Shown here one piece after another: positions 48,844-57,382 of a DNA stretch of 64,000 nucleotides. The translations under genes were made by a program, and so were the position numbers. The notes beneath the pieces were generated by a model. The model had not been told where the DNA came from. It saw nothing but the letters and a program-made list of their open reading frames with translations, and made no database searches. Numbering within the stretch: position 1 is the first letter of the stretch; each line of letters starts with the position of its first letter. Source of the stretch: Pseudonocardia cypriaca (GTDB lineage: Bacteria; Actinomycetota; Actinomycetes; Mycobacteriales; Pseudonocardiaceae); assembly GCF_006717045.1 (NCBI RefSeq), contig NZ_VFPH01000001.1, positions 2,170,001 through 2,234,000 of the forward strand, in the 5' to 3' direction.

Positions 48844-49962
48844 ATGCGAGTGGTCGTGGCACCTGATTCATTCGGCGGCACCTTGACCGCCACGGCGGCG
48901 GCCGAGGCGATCGCGACGGGCTGGCGCCGCACCGCCCCGGACGACGAGCTGCGGCTCCTCCCGCTGGCCGACGGCGGCACCGGCTTCGTCGAGGTGCTGC
49001 ACGCGGCGCGCGGAGGCGAGTGGCACGAGCTGGAGGTCACGGGCCCCTTCGGCGACCCGGTGCAGGCGCGCTGGCTGCGGATCGAGGACACCGCCTACCT
49101 GGAGTCGGCCGCTGCGTGCGGGCTGCACCTGGTGCCGCGGGAACGGCGCGTCCCCGAGGTGGCGCGCACGGTCACCTCGCGCGGGGTCGGTGAGCTGATC
49201 GCCGACGCGCGCGAGGCGGGCGTCGACGTGGTCGTCGTCGGGCTGGGCGGCTCCGCCACCACCGACGGGGGCGCGGGGATGCTCGCCGCACTTGGTGCCG
49301 TGCCCGTCGACGCCGACGGCGCCCCGCTCTCCGGCGGCGGCGCCTCGCTCGCCCGCTGCGCGCGGCTCGACGGTGCCCCGGAGCTGGGGGTGCGGCTCGT
49401 CGCGGCCGCCGACGTCGACAACCCGCTCCTGGGGCAGCACGGTGCCGCCGCCGTGTTCGGTCCCCAGAAGGGTGCGGACGACGCCGCCGTCGCCGAGCTG
49501 GACACGGCGCTCGCGCGCTTCGCCGACGTCCTGACGGCGGCGTTCGGGGTCGACGTGCGCGACGAGCCGGGCGCGGGTGCCGCGGGTGGCCTCGGCGCCG
49601 CCCTGCTCGCGCTCGGTGCACGGCGGGTGTCGGGGGCCGGGCTCGTGCGCGACCTCGTCGGCCTGGACACCGAGCTCGACAAGGCCCAGCTCGCCGTCAC
49701 CGGCGAGGGCAGCTTCGACTGGCAGTCGCTGCGCGGGAAGCTCATCACCGCCGTGGCGCGCGGTGCAGCCGACCGCGGCCTGCCGTGCATCGTGCTCGCC
49801 GGGCAGGTGTCGGTGGGGCGGCGGGAGGCCGCGGCGGTCGGCGTCGACGCCGCTTTCGGGGTGGCCGAGCACGCAGGCAGCGTGGAGGCCTCGATGGCAG
49901 ACCCCGCGGGCACCCTCGCCGCGCTCGCGGAGCACGTGGCCCGTCAGTGGAGCAAGAGCTGA
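48844..49962 (+). CDS. Glycerate 2-kinase (GlxK family)
   Basis: A 372-residue glycerate kinase: VVVAPDSFGGTLTATAAAEAI at the start (usual form DSFKGT, here SFGGT), LPLADGGTGFVEVL (usual DGGEG), GLGGSATTDGGAGML, AADVDNPLLGQHGAAAVFGPQKGA and GAGAAGGLGAALLAL. It phosphorylates glycerate in glyoxylate/serine metabolism. Counterpart of Rv2205c, divergent from DUF3043 as in mycobacteria. Confidence 0.9.
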   Translation: MRVVVAPDSFGGTLTATAAAEAIATGWRRTAPDDELRLLPLADGGTGFVEVLHAARGGEWHELEVTGPFGDPVQARWLRIEDTAYLESAAACGLHLVPRERRVPEVARTVTSRGVGELIADAREAGVDVVVVGLGGSATTDGGAGMLAALGAVPVDADGAPLSGGGASLARCARLDGAPELGVRLVAAADVDNPLLGQHGAAAVFGPQKGADDAAVAELDTALARFADVLTAAFGVDVRDEPGAGAAGGLGAALLALGARRVSGAGLVRDLVGLDTELDKAQLAVTGEGSFDWQSLRGKLITAVARGAADRGLPCIVLAGQVSVGRREAAAVGVDAAFGVAEHAGSVEASMADPAGTLAALAEHVARQWSKS

Positions 49963-50059
49963 CCGTGGCCCGCGTCACGGTCGTGCCGCTACACGGGCGA
50001 CTCCGGGTACCGGAGGTACGCTGGGAACAGGATCGCGCCGCACGCTGTTGGGGAGAGTC

Positions 50060-50422
50060 ATGACTGTCGACAACACCACCGCCGTCGAGACCGAGACGCA
50101 CGGTGTCGAGCTGACCGACGCCGCCGCGCTCAAGGCCAAGGCGCTGCTCGACCAGGAGGGCCGCGACGACATGCACCTGCGCATCGCCGTCCAGCCCGGT
50201 GGCTGCGCCGGCCTGCGCTACCAGCTGTTCTTCGACGACCGCGAGCTCGACGGGGACCTGTTCCGCGACTTCAGCGGCCTGAAGGTCGGTGTCGACCGGA
50301 TGTCGGCCCCGTACCTGCAGGGCGCCGTCATCGACTTCGTCGACAGCATCGAGAAGCAGGGCTTCACGATCGACAACCCGAACGCGGGCGGCTCCTGCGC
50401 CTGCGGCGACTCGTTCAACTGA
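50060..50422 (+). CDS. erpA: Iron-sulfur cluster insertion protein, HesB/ErpA family
   Basis: A 120-residue A-type carrier. The three cluster cysteines are present: one in QPGGCAGLRYQ and two in GGSCACGDSF near the C-terminus. It receives clusters from the SUF system and delivers them to enzymes, plausibly including the radical SAM enzymes LipA, BioB and PqqE encoded in this window. ATG after GGGGAGAG. A strong terminator follows the gene. Confidence 0.94.
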   Translation: MTVDNTTAVETETHGVELTDAAALKAKALLDQEGRDDMHLRIAVQPGGCAGLRYQLFFDDRELDGDLFRDFSGLKVGVDRMSAPYLQGAVIDFVDSIEKQGFTIDNPNAGGSCACGDSFN

Positions 50423-50436
50423 TCGCGGCTTCCCAG

Positions 50437-50471
50437 AAGGACCCCGGCCGGACCCCTCGGCCGGGGTCCTT
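50437..50471 (+). terminator. 14-bp hairpin terminator after erpA
   Basis: AAGGACCCCGGCCG and CGGCCGGGGTCCTT form a perfect 14-bp stem with a 7-base loop, 15 bases beyond the stop codon, followed by TCG. Confidence 0.88.
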
Positions 50472-50493
50472 CGCGTCTGTAGGGTGACTCCCC

Positions 50494-51456
50494 GTGCCTA
50501 TCGCCGTGACGGGATCCATCGCCACCGACCAGCTGATGCATTTCCCGGGTCGGTTCGCCGACCAGATCGTCCTCGAGCAGCTCGACCGGCTCTCGCTCAG
50601 CTTCCTGGTCGACGACATGGTGATCCGCCCCGGTGGGGTGGCCGGCAACATCGCCTTCGCGCTCGGCGTGCTCGGCCGCTCGCCGCTGCTCGTCGGTGCG
50701 GTGGGGGCGGACTTCGGCGAGTACCGGGCCCGCCTGGAGGCCAACGGCGTCGACTGCTCCGCCGTGCTCGTCTGCCCGGACGTCAACACGGGCCGGTTCG
50801 TCTGCACCACCGACGACGACATGCGTCAGATCGCGTCGTTCTACACCGGCGCGATGGCCCGCTCCCGGGACATCTCCCTCGCCCCGCTGGCCGACCGGAT
50901 CGAGCTCGTTCTGGTGGGCGCCAACGACCCCGACGCGATGCTGCGCCACACCGACGAGGCCCGTGAGCTGGGCATCCCGTTCGCGGCCGACCCGTCGCAG
51001 CAGCTCGCCCGCATGGAGGGGCCGGAGATCCGCCGGCTCGTGTCGGGCGCCCGCTACCTGCTGACCAACGACTACGAGTGGGAGCTGCTGCTCAAGAAGA
51101 CCGGCTGGACCGAGGCGCAGGTCGCCGACGAGGTGGAGATCCGGATCACCACCCACGGCGAGAACGGCGTGGAGATCCACGGCGAGCAGACGCTGAAGGT
51201 CGGTGTCGTGCCCGAGACCGGCAAGGTCGACCCCACCGGCGTCGGCGACGCGTTCCGCGCCGGCTTCCTCGCCGCGATCTCGGGCGGACTGTCGCTGGAG
51301 CGCGCCGCGCAGCTGGGCTCCCTCATCGCCGTGCAGGTGCTCGAGACCGACGGCCCGCAGGAGTGGACCTGGGACCGTGCGACTGCCCTGACCCGCCTCG
51401 GCGACGCATACGGGCCGGACGCCGCGGCGGAGATCCAGGCGGTCCTGCCCGCCTGA
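50494..51456 (+). CDS. PfkB-family kinase, adenosine kinase-like
   Basis: A 320-residue ribokinase-fold enzyme: VTGSIATDQLMHFPGRF, RPGGVAGNIAFALGVLG (substrate site) and DPTGVGDAFRAGFLAA (catalytic Asp and anion hole). The gene order and sequence match Rv2202c, the mycobacterial adenosine kinase, which resembles sugar kinases more than eukaryotic adenosine kinases. GTG start. Other sugars cannot be excluded by sequence alone. Confidence 0.88.
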   Translation: MPIAVTGSIATDQLMHFPGRFADQIVLEQLDRLSLSFLVDDMVIRPGGVAGNIAFALGVLGRSPLLVGAVGADFGEYRARLEANGVDCSAVLVCPDVNTGRFVCTTDDDMRQIASFYTGAMARSRDISLAPLADRIELVLVGANDPDAMLRHTDEARELGIPFAADPSQQLARMEGPEIRRLVSGARYLLTNDYEWELLLKKTGWTEAQVADEVEIRITTHGENGVEIHGEQTLKVGVVPETGKVDPTGVGDAFRAGFLAAISGGLSLERAAQLGSLIAVQVLETDGPQEWTWDRATALTRLGDAYGPDAAAEIQAVLPA

Positions 51457-51460
51457 CGGG

Positions 51461-52075
51461 CTACAGGTCCAGCTCCCACTCGCCCAGGCGGTCGTACTGG
51501 CGGTGGCTCTGGACGAGCTCGTACCCCCCGGCCGCCGCGCGCGCCCGGGCGGCGAGCTCCGCCAGCCGGGCGGGGTCGGCGGGCGGCAGGGTGAGGCGCC
51601 TGCGCTGGTCGGCGAGGGCCTTGCGGGCCCCGGCCGCCGTGAGGAACGCGGGCGCGGGTCCCGGCTCGTCGAGCGGCTCCTGCGCCTCGATGATCAGCCG
51701 GGACCGGCCGGCGGCGCGGGCCGCGTCCGAGAGGTGGTGCAGCAGGCGGCGGCCGATCCCGCGCCTGCGGTGCGCCGGGGCCACGACGAGCTCGGCGAGC
51801 GCGACCTCCGGGTTGTCGAGCGTGGGCAGTGCGAGCACCGCGACGCCGACGGCCTCGCCGGCGCCGCCCCGGGCGAGCCAGGCGGTCTCGGCGCAACCGG
51901 GATCGGTGGCCACCAGCCGCGCCCGGTGCTCGATCCAGCACGGCGGCGGCCCGGTGGGCACGTCGTGCTCCTGCGCCGCGGTGAGCACCGTGAACCAGTC
52001 GCGCAACGCGCGCTCGTCGTCGGGTGCGACGGCGTCGAGGGTCATGGGGACGGCGAGTTCGACCACAGCGTCCAT
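51461..52075 (-). CDS. GNAT-family N-acetyltransferase
   Basis: A 204-residue protein with a GNAT fold: acetyl-CoA loop VVAPAHRRRGIGRRLLHHL at about residues 97-115, preceded by VALAELVV. The rest (YELVQSHRQYDRLGEWELDL) resembles the boundary after the first domain of ~400-residue tandem GNATs, so this may be a single-domain relative or a half-length derivative. It sits where mycobacteria carry asnB (Rv2201). Substrate unknown. Confidence 0.8.
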   Translation of the reverse strand: MDAVVELAVPMTLDAVAPDDERALRDWFTVLTAAQEHDVPTGPPPCWIEHRARLVATDPGCAETAWLARGGAGEAVGVAVLALPTLDNPEVALAELVVAPAHRRRGIGRRLLHHLSDAARAAGRSRLIIEAQEPLDEPGPAPAFLTAAGARKALADQRRRLTLPPADPARLAELAARARAAAGGYELVQSHRQYDRLGEWELDL

Positions 52076-52214
52076 TCCGGCACGGACAGCCCCGCGGGCG
52101 CCACCCGATTGCGCCCACCCGGGCCGGTCCCCGGTGGCCTGCTCGGCTAGTCTCTACGCGAGGTCGAAGTCGGCCGGGAACACGCAGCTACGGGTCTCAG
52201 GAGGGCGGCGCGCA

Positions 52215-53189
52215 GTGGGCCGAGCACAGCACGGGGAAGACCGATCCTCGTCGAGGAGGCAGAGCCCGACGAGGCGCGCGGTCCAGCTGGCCGGGGTGGC
52301 GCTGCTGGTCCTCCCGCTCACCACCGGTTGCTCGGTGGACGAGGTTCTGCGCTTCGGATGGCCGGTGGGGATCACCCCGCAGGCCGAGTCGATGCGCCAG
52401 CTCTGGACGTGGTCGGCGATCGCGGCGCTCGTCGTCGGCGCGATCACCTGGGGCGCGATGTTCTGGGCGGTGGCGTTCCACCGCAAGCGCAAGGGCGACG
52501 ACAGCGTGCCGCGCCAGACGCAGTACAACCTGCCGCTCGAGATCACCTTCACGGTGATCCCCACGATCATCGTGGCGGTGCTGTTCGCGTTCACCGTCAA
52601 CGTGCAGAACTACGTCGACATCGACGCCCCGGACCCCGACCTGCGGGTCGACGTCACCGCGTTCCAGTGGAACTGGGAGTTCAACTACCCGGACGCGACC
52701 ACGCCGGACGGCAACCCGGTCAGCACGCTGGGCACCAGCGAGACCATCCCGCTGCTCGTGCTTCCCACGCAGCGGCGCATCGAGTTCTCGCAGCGGTCCA
52801 ACGACGTGATCCACAGCTTCTTCGTGCCGGAGTTCCTGTTCAAGCGCGACGTCTTCCCGATGCCCGAGGTCAACGACCAGGACAACGTGTGGCAGATCGA
52901 CTCGATCGACCGCGAGGGCGCGTTCGTCGGCCGGTGCGCCGAGCTCTGCGGCACCTACCACGCGATGATGAACTTCGAGGTCAGGGCGCTCTCGCCGGCG
53001 TTGTTCGACCAGTGGCTCGGCCTGCGGCAGCAGGTCAACCCGGACACCGGCGCCCCCTACACGGCCGGTGAGGCGTTGCAGCGGCTCGGCTGTGGCCAGC
53101 TGTGCACGCCCGAGGCCTACACCACCTACCCGTTCAACACCGACCGCACGGCTCGCTCCGCGTCGCAGCCGGTCACCTCGGGGAGCTGA
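52215..53189 (+). CDS. ctaC: Cytochrome c oxidase subunit II CtaC
   Basis: A 324-residue subunit: N-terminal signal with a lipobox-like LTTGC at about 40, two membrane helices, AFQWNWEFNY, HSFFVPEFLFKRDVFPMPE, and the binuclear CuA site with GRCAELCGTYHAMMNF (Cys, Cys, His, Met). It accepts electrons from the cytochrome bcc complex in the actinobacterial supercomplex. GTG start chosen for the basic region before the signal. Followed by ctaF after eight bases. Confidence 0.95.
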   Translation: MGRAQHGEDRSSSRRQSPTRRAVQLAGVALLVLPLTTGCSVDEVLRFGWPVGITPQAESMRQLWTWSAIAALVVGAITWGAMFWAVAFHRKRKGDDSVPRQTQYNLPLEITFTVIPTIIVAVLFAFTVNVQNYVDIDAPDPDLRVDVTAFQWNWEFNYPDATTPDGNPVSTLGTSETIPLLVLPTQRRIEFSQRSNDVIHSFFVPEFLFKRDVFPMPEVNDQDNVWQIDSIDREGAFVGRCAELCGTYHAMMNFEVRALSPALFDQWLGLRQQVNPDTGAPYTAGEALQRLGCGQLCTPEAYTTYPFNTDRTARSASQPVTSGS

Positions 53190-53197
53190 GGCACGCC

Positions 53198-53599
53198 ATG
53201 AAGGTCGAATCGCGCATCTTCGCGATCATCACCGCGTTCTTCTTCCTCGCGGCGATCGTCTACACCGTGCTGTCCCACGAGCCCGTCGGCATCGCGGCGC
53301 TGTTCCTCACCGGTGGCCTCTCGCTGATCATCTGGACGTACTTCGCGTTCGTCGCGCGCAGGCTCGAGCAGCCGCGCCCGGAGGACGAGCCGGAGGCCGA
53401 GGTGTCCGACGGCGCCGGTGACGTGGGCTTCTTCTCCCCGGGCAGCTACTGGCCGGTCGGGGTGGCCGCGGCCACCGCGCTCTGCGGGGTCGCGCTCGCC
53501 TTCTGGCACGTGTGGCTGCTGGTGATCGGCGGCGTGCTGCTGCTGCTCGCCGTCGGCGGGCTGGTCTTCGAGTACCACATCCGGCCCGCGGAGCACTAA
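53198..53599 (+). CDS. ctaF: Cytochrome c oxidase subunit IV CtaF
   Basis: A 133-residue protein with four membrane segments in two pairs separated by an acidic loop (RPEDEPEAEVSDGAG), ending FEYHIRPAEH. This is the actinobacteria-specific subunit (Rv2199c), always downstream of ctaC. ATG start, MKVESRIF N-terminus. Confidence 0.94.
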   Translation: MKVESRIFAIITAFFFLAAIVYTVLSHEPVGIAALFLTGGLSLIIWTYFAFVARRLEQPRPEDEPEAEVSDGAGDVGFFSPGSYWPVGVAAATALCGVALAFWHVWLLVIGGVLLLLAVGGLVFEYHIRPAEH

Positions 53600-53609
53600 C
53601 CTTCCCGCT

Positions 53610-55064
53610 GTGGCCGAAGGTCAGCAGTCGGCGCTCCGCGTCGAGGAGAACGGCATCAACGTCATCTCCGACGCGGAGCGGCACGGCCGGCCGAGCCAGC
53701 TGTTCTGGCCCTGGTTCGCCGCGAACGTCTCGGTGCTCGGGCTGAGCTACGGGGCGTTCGCGCTCGGTTTCGGGATCTCGTTCGCGCAGGCGCTGGTGGC
53801 CGGGATCGTCGGCATCGTGTTCTCGTTCCTGCTCGTCGGGTTCGTCGCGATCGCCGGCAAGCGCGGCTCCGCCCCGACGATGGTGATGAGCCGGGCGGCG
53901 TTCGGCGTGCGGGGCAACCGGCTGCCGTCGGCGATCTCCTGGCTGCTGACGGTGGGGTGGGAGACCGTCCTCACCACGCTCGCGACGCTCGCAACGGCCA
54001 CCGTCTTCTCCCGGCTCGGCTGGGGTGGGGGCACCGGCACGCTGCTGGTGGCACTGGTCGTGGTGGCCGCGCTCACCGTCGCGGCAGGCGTGCTCGGCTT
54101 CCAGCTGATCATGCGCCTGCAGACCGTGATCACGGTCGTCACCGCGGTGCTCACCGTCGTCTACATCCTGCTCGTCGTCGACGACGTCGACTTCGCGGCC
54201 GTGGCCGCGTTGCCGAGCGGGTCGGCCCAGGCGGTCGTCGGCGCGCTGGTGATGCTCATGACCGGGTTCGGCCTGGGCTGGGTGAACGCCGCCGCCGACT
54301 ACTCCCGCTACCTGCCGCGCAGCGCGTCCGGGCGTGGCGTGGTGGTCTGGACGACGGTCGGGTCGGCCCTCGCGCCGCTGCTGCTCTTCGCGTTCGGGCT
54401 GCTGCTCGCCGGCTCGTCCGCCGAGCTGTCGGAGGGGATCGCCGCCGATCCGATCGGTGCGCTCACCACCGCGCTGCCCACGTGGTTCCTCGTTCCGTTC
54501 GCGCTGGTGGCGGTGCTCGGCCTGGTCGGCGGCGCGGTGCTGGACATCTACTCGTCCGGCCTCGCGATGCTCGCCATGGGCGTGCGCGTGCCGCGCTACG
54601 TCGCCGCGCTGATCGACGGGATCATCATGATCCTGGGCACGGTCTACGTGGTCTTCTTCGGTGGGGAGTTCCTCGGCCAGTTCCAGGGATTCCTGATCAC
54701 GCTCGGCGTGCCGGTGGCGGCCTGGTGCGGCGTGATGCTCGCCGACATCGCGCTGCGGCGCGGCGACTACGACGAGGCCGCCCTCTTCGACCCCGCCGGG
54801 CGCTACGGCGACGTGCGGCCGTTCCCGATCGCCGTGGTGGTCGGCTGCACGCTGCTCGGATGGGGCTTGGTCGTCAACAGCTCGGCGACCTGGCTGGCCT
54901 GGCAGGGCTACCTCCTCGGCCCGCTCGGGGGCCGGGAGGGGCCGTGGGCGTACGCGAACCTCGGCGTGCTGGTGGCGCTGGTGCTCGCGTTCGTCGCCAC
55001 GCTGGTCGGCACCCGGTCGGCGGTGCGCGCGCAGGAGGCGCGGACCTGGCCGATAGGTGCGTGA
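53610..55064 (+). CDS. NCS1-family purine/cytosine permease
   Basis: A 484-residue transporter with about 12 membrane helices: FAANVSVLGLSYGAFALG, GKRGSAPTMVMSRAAFGVRGNRLP (nucleobase-family signature), and GFGLGWVNAAADYSRYLPRSASG. NCS1 members take up cytosine, purines, allantoin or hydantoins by cation symport. GTG start ten bases after ctaF; possibly read through from it. No metabolic partner adjoins, so the substrate is open. Confidence 0.9.
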   Translation: MAEGQQSALRVEENGINVISDAERHGRPSQLFWPWFAANVSVLGLSYGAFALGFGISFAQALVAGIVGIVFSFLLVGFVAIAGKRGSAPTMVMSRAAFGVRGNRLPSAISWLLTVGWETVLTTLATLATATVFSRLGWGGGTGTLLVALVVVAALTVAAGVLGFQLIMRLQTVITVVTAVLTVVYILLVVDDVDFAAVAALPSGSAQAVVGALVMLMTGFGLGWVNAAADYSRYLPRSASGRGVVVWTTVGSALAPLLLFAFGLLLAGSSAELSEGIAADPIGALTTALPTWFLVPFALVAVLGLVGGAVLDIYSSGLAMLAMGVRVPRYVAALIDGIIMILGTVYVVFFGGEFLGQFQGFLITLGVPVAAWCGVMLADIALRRGDYDEAALFDPAGRYGDVRPFPIAVVVGCTLLGWGLVVNSSATWLAWQGYLLGPLGGREGPWAYANLGVLVALVLAFVATLVGTRSAVRAQEARTWPIGA

Positions 55065-55076
55065 CGGAGCCCGGAA

Positions 55077-55090
55077 ACAGTACCTACTGT
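55077..55090. promoter_or_regulatory. Palindrome in the katG upstream region
   Basis: ACAGTA-CC-TACTGT is a perfect inverted repeat 46 bases before the katG start, in the 71-bp gap after the permease gene. No furA gene adjoins, so another regulator may act here. Confidence 0.45.
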
Positions 55091-55135
55091 GGCGGGTACC
55101 GGCCTGTGACGTAGAGGCAAAGGCGGTTCGCCACG

Positions 55136-57382
55136 ATGACGGACGTACACCGGAGCCCGGACGCCGTTGACGAGAGGAGCGGGGGCGGGCTCGGCCTCCC
55201 CACCCCGGTCGCGCCCCGCAGACCCCCGCAACGGCCCACGAGCAACCGCGACTGGTGGCCCGACCAGCTCGACCTGAGCATCCTGCGGAAGCACCCGGCC
55301 GCCGCGAACCCCATGGGCGAGGACTTCGACTACGCCGCGGAGTTCCTGACGCTCGACCTCGATGCCCTGGCGAGGGACGTCGACGAGGTGCTGACCACGT
55401 CCCAGGACTGGTGGCCCGCCGACTTCGGCCACTACGGCCCGCTCGTGGTCCGGATGGTGTGGCACTGCGCAGGCACGTACCGGGTCGGCGACGGCCGGGG
55501 CGGCGCGTGCGCCGGCATGCAGCGGTTCGCGCCGCTCAACAGCTGGCCGGACAACCGCAACCTCGACAAGGCCCGCCGGCTGCTCTGGCCGGTGAAGGAG
55601 AAGTACGGCCGCAAGATCTCGTGGGCCGATCTGATGATCTTCGCGGGGAACCGGGCCCTGGAGTCGATGGGCCTGCGGACCTTCGGTTTCGGCGGCGGGC
55701 GGGAGGACGTCTGGGAGCCCGACGACGACGTGTACTGGGGCCCCGAGCGCGCCTGGCTCGGCGATGAGCGCCACACCGGCGTCCGGGAGCTGACGGGCCC
55801 GCTGGCCGCCGACCAGATGGGGCTCATCTACGTCAACCCGGAGGGCCCGAACACCGTCCCCGACCCGATCACGTCGGCCCGCGACATCCGCGAGACGTTC
55901 CGGCGCATGGGGTTCGACGACGAGGAGACCGTCGCACTGATCGCAGGCGGCCACACCTTCGGCAAGACCCACGGCGCGGCCGACCCGGAGAAGCACCTCG
56001 GGCCCGAACCCGAGGGCGCCCCGCTCGAGGAGCAGGGGCTGGGCTGGCGGTGCGGCCACGGCACCGGGAAGGGGCCGGACACCGTCACCAGCGGGCTCGA
56101 GGGGACGTGGACCCCCACCCCGACCCGGTGGGACGACAGCTTCTTCCGCACCCTGTTCGACTACGAGTGGGACGTGGCGCTGAGCCCCGCCGGACTGTGG
56201 CAGTGGATTCCGCGAGGCGGCGCAGGGGCGGGCACCGTGCCGGACGCGCACGACCCGTCGAAGTCGCACGCCCCGACGATCCTGACCACGGACCTCGCGC
56301 TGCGGCTCGACCCGGTCTACGGGCCCATCGCGCGCCGGTTCCACGAGGACCCGGACCTGCTGGCGGACGCGTTCGCCCGGGTCTGGTTCAAGCTGACGCA
56401 CCTCGACATGGGACCGATCCAGCGCTACCTGGGCCCGCTGGTGCCACAGGAGACGCTGATCTGGCAGGACCCGGTCCCCGCCGTCGACCACGAACTGGTG
56501 GACGCCGAGGACGTCGCCGCGCTCAAGCGGGAGATCCTCGGCTCCGGCTTGTCGGTCTCCCAGCTGGTGTCCACGGCGTGGGCTTCGGCCTCGACCTTCC
56601 GCTCCAGCGACAAGCGCGGCGGGGCCAACGGGGCCCGCATCCGCCTGCAACCGCAGCGCGGCTGGGAGGTCAACGACCCGGACGACCTGACCCACGTGCT
56701 GAACACCCTCGAAGGGATCCAGGAGTCGTTCGGCAAGCGGATCTCGCTGGCCGATCTGATCGTGCTCGGCGGGTGCGCTGCCGTGGAGCAGGCGGCGGGG
56801 GAAGCGGGTCACGACGTCGAGGTGCCCTTCGTCCCGGGGCGCACCGACGCGACCCAGGACCAGACGGACGTGGAGTGGTTCGCCCCGCTGGAACCGCGCG
56901 CGGACGGGTTCCGCAACTACCGCGGCAAGGGCGACCGGCTCCCGTCGGAGTTCCTGCTGGTCGACCGCGCCAACCTGCTGGGCCTGAGCCCACCCGAGAT
57001 GACCGTCCTCGTCGGAGGCCTGCGCGTGCTGGGGGCGACCCACCGCCGGTCCCCGCTCGGCGTGCTCACCACGACACCGGGGGCGCTGACCAACGACTTC
57101 TTCGTGAACCTGCTCGACATGCGCACCACGTGGAAGCCGACGGCCAAGGGCGCCGAGACGTACGAGGGCCGGGACCGCGCGACCGGCGAGGTCAGGTGGA
57201 CGGCCAGCCGCGTCGACCTGGTGTTCGGCTCGAACTCCGAGCTGCGGGCCATCGCCGAGGTCTACGCGAGCCGGGACGCGCGGGAGAGGTTCGTGCGCGA
57301 CTTCGTGGCCGCGTGGGACAAGGTGATGAACCTGGACCGCTACGACATCGTGCGCGACATCAAGAGCGACATCAGGCGTTAG
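55136..57382 (+). CDS. katG: Catalase-peroxidase KatG
   Basis: A 748-residue bifunctional haem enzyme. Distal residues Arg106, Trp109 and His110 (VRMVWHCAGTYR); Tyr232 (GLIYVNPEG) and Met258 complete the Trp-Tyr-Met adduct that gives catalase activity; proximal His273 lies in GGHTFGKTHG. The second, haem-free domain (about 440-748) is intact. It removes peroxide, including that from PqqC and other oxidases. Length normal. Convergent with bioB with an 11-base overlap. Confidence 0.97.
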   Translation: MTDVHRSPDAVDERSGGGLGLPTPVAPRRPPQRPTSNRDWWPDQLDLSILRKHPAAANPMGEDFDYAAEFLTLDLDALARDVDEVLTTSQDWWPADFGHYGPLVVRMVWHCAGTYRVGDGRGGACAGMQRFAPLNSWPDNRNLDKARRLLWPVKEKYGRKISWADLMIFAGNRALESMGLRTFGFGGGREDVWEPDDDVYWGPERAWLGDERHTGVRELTGPLAADQMGLIYVNPEGPNTVPDPITSARDIRETFRRMGFDDEETVALIAGGHTFGKTHGAADPEKHLGPEPEGAPLEEQGLGWRCGHGTGKGPDTVTSGLEGTWTPTPTRWDDSFFRTLFDYEWDVALSPAGLWQWIPRGGAGAGTVPDAHDPSKSHAPTILTTDLALRLDPVYGPIARRFHEDPDLLADAFARVWFKLTHLDMGPIQRYLGPLVPQETLIWQDPVPAVDHELVDAEDVAALKREILGSGLSVSQLVSTAWASASTFRSSDKRGGANGARIRLQPQRGWEVNDPDDLTHVLNTLEGIQESFGKRISLADLIVLGGCAAVEQAAGEAGHDVEVPFVPGRTDATQDQTDVEWFAPLEPRADGFRNYRGKGDRLPSEFLLVDRANLLGLSPPEMTVLVGGLRVLGATHRRSPLGVLTTTPGALTNDFFVNLLDMRTTWKPTAKGAETYEGRDRATGEVRWTASRVDLVFGSNSELRAIAEVYASRDARERFVRDFVAAWDKVMNLDRYDIVRDIKSDIRR

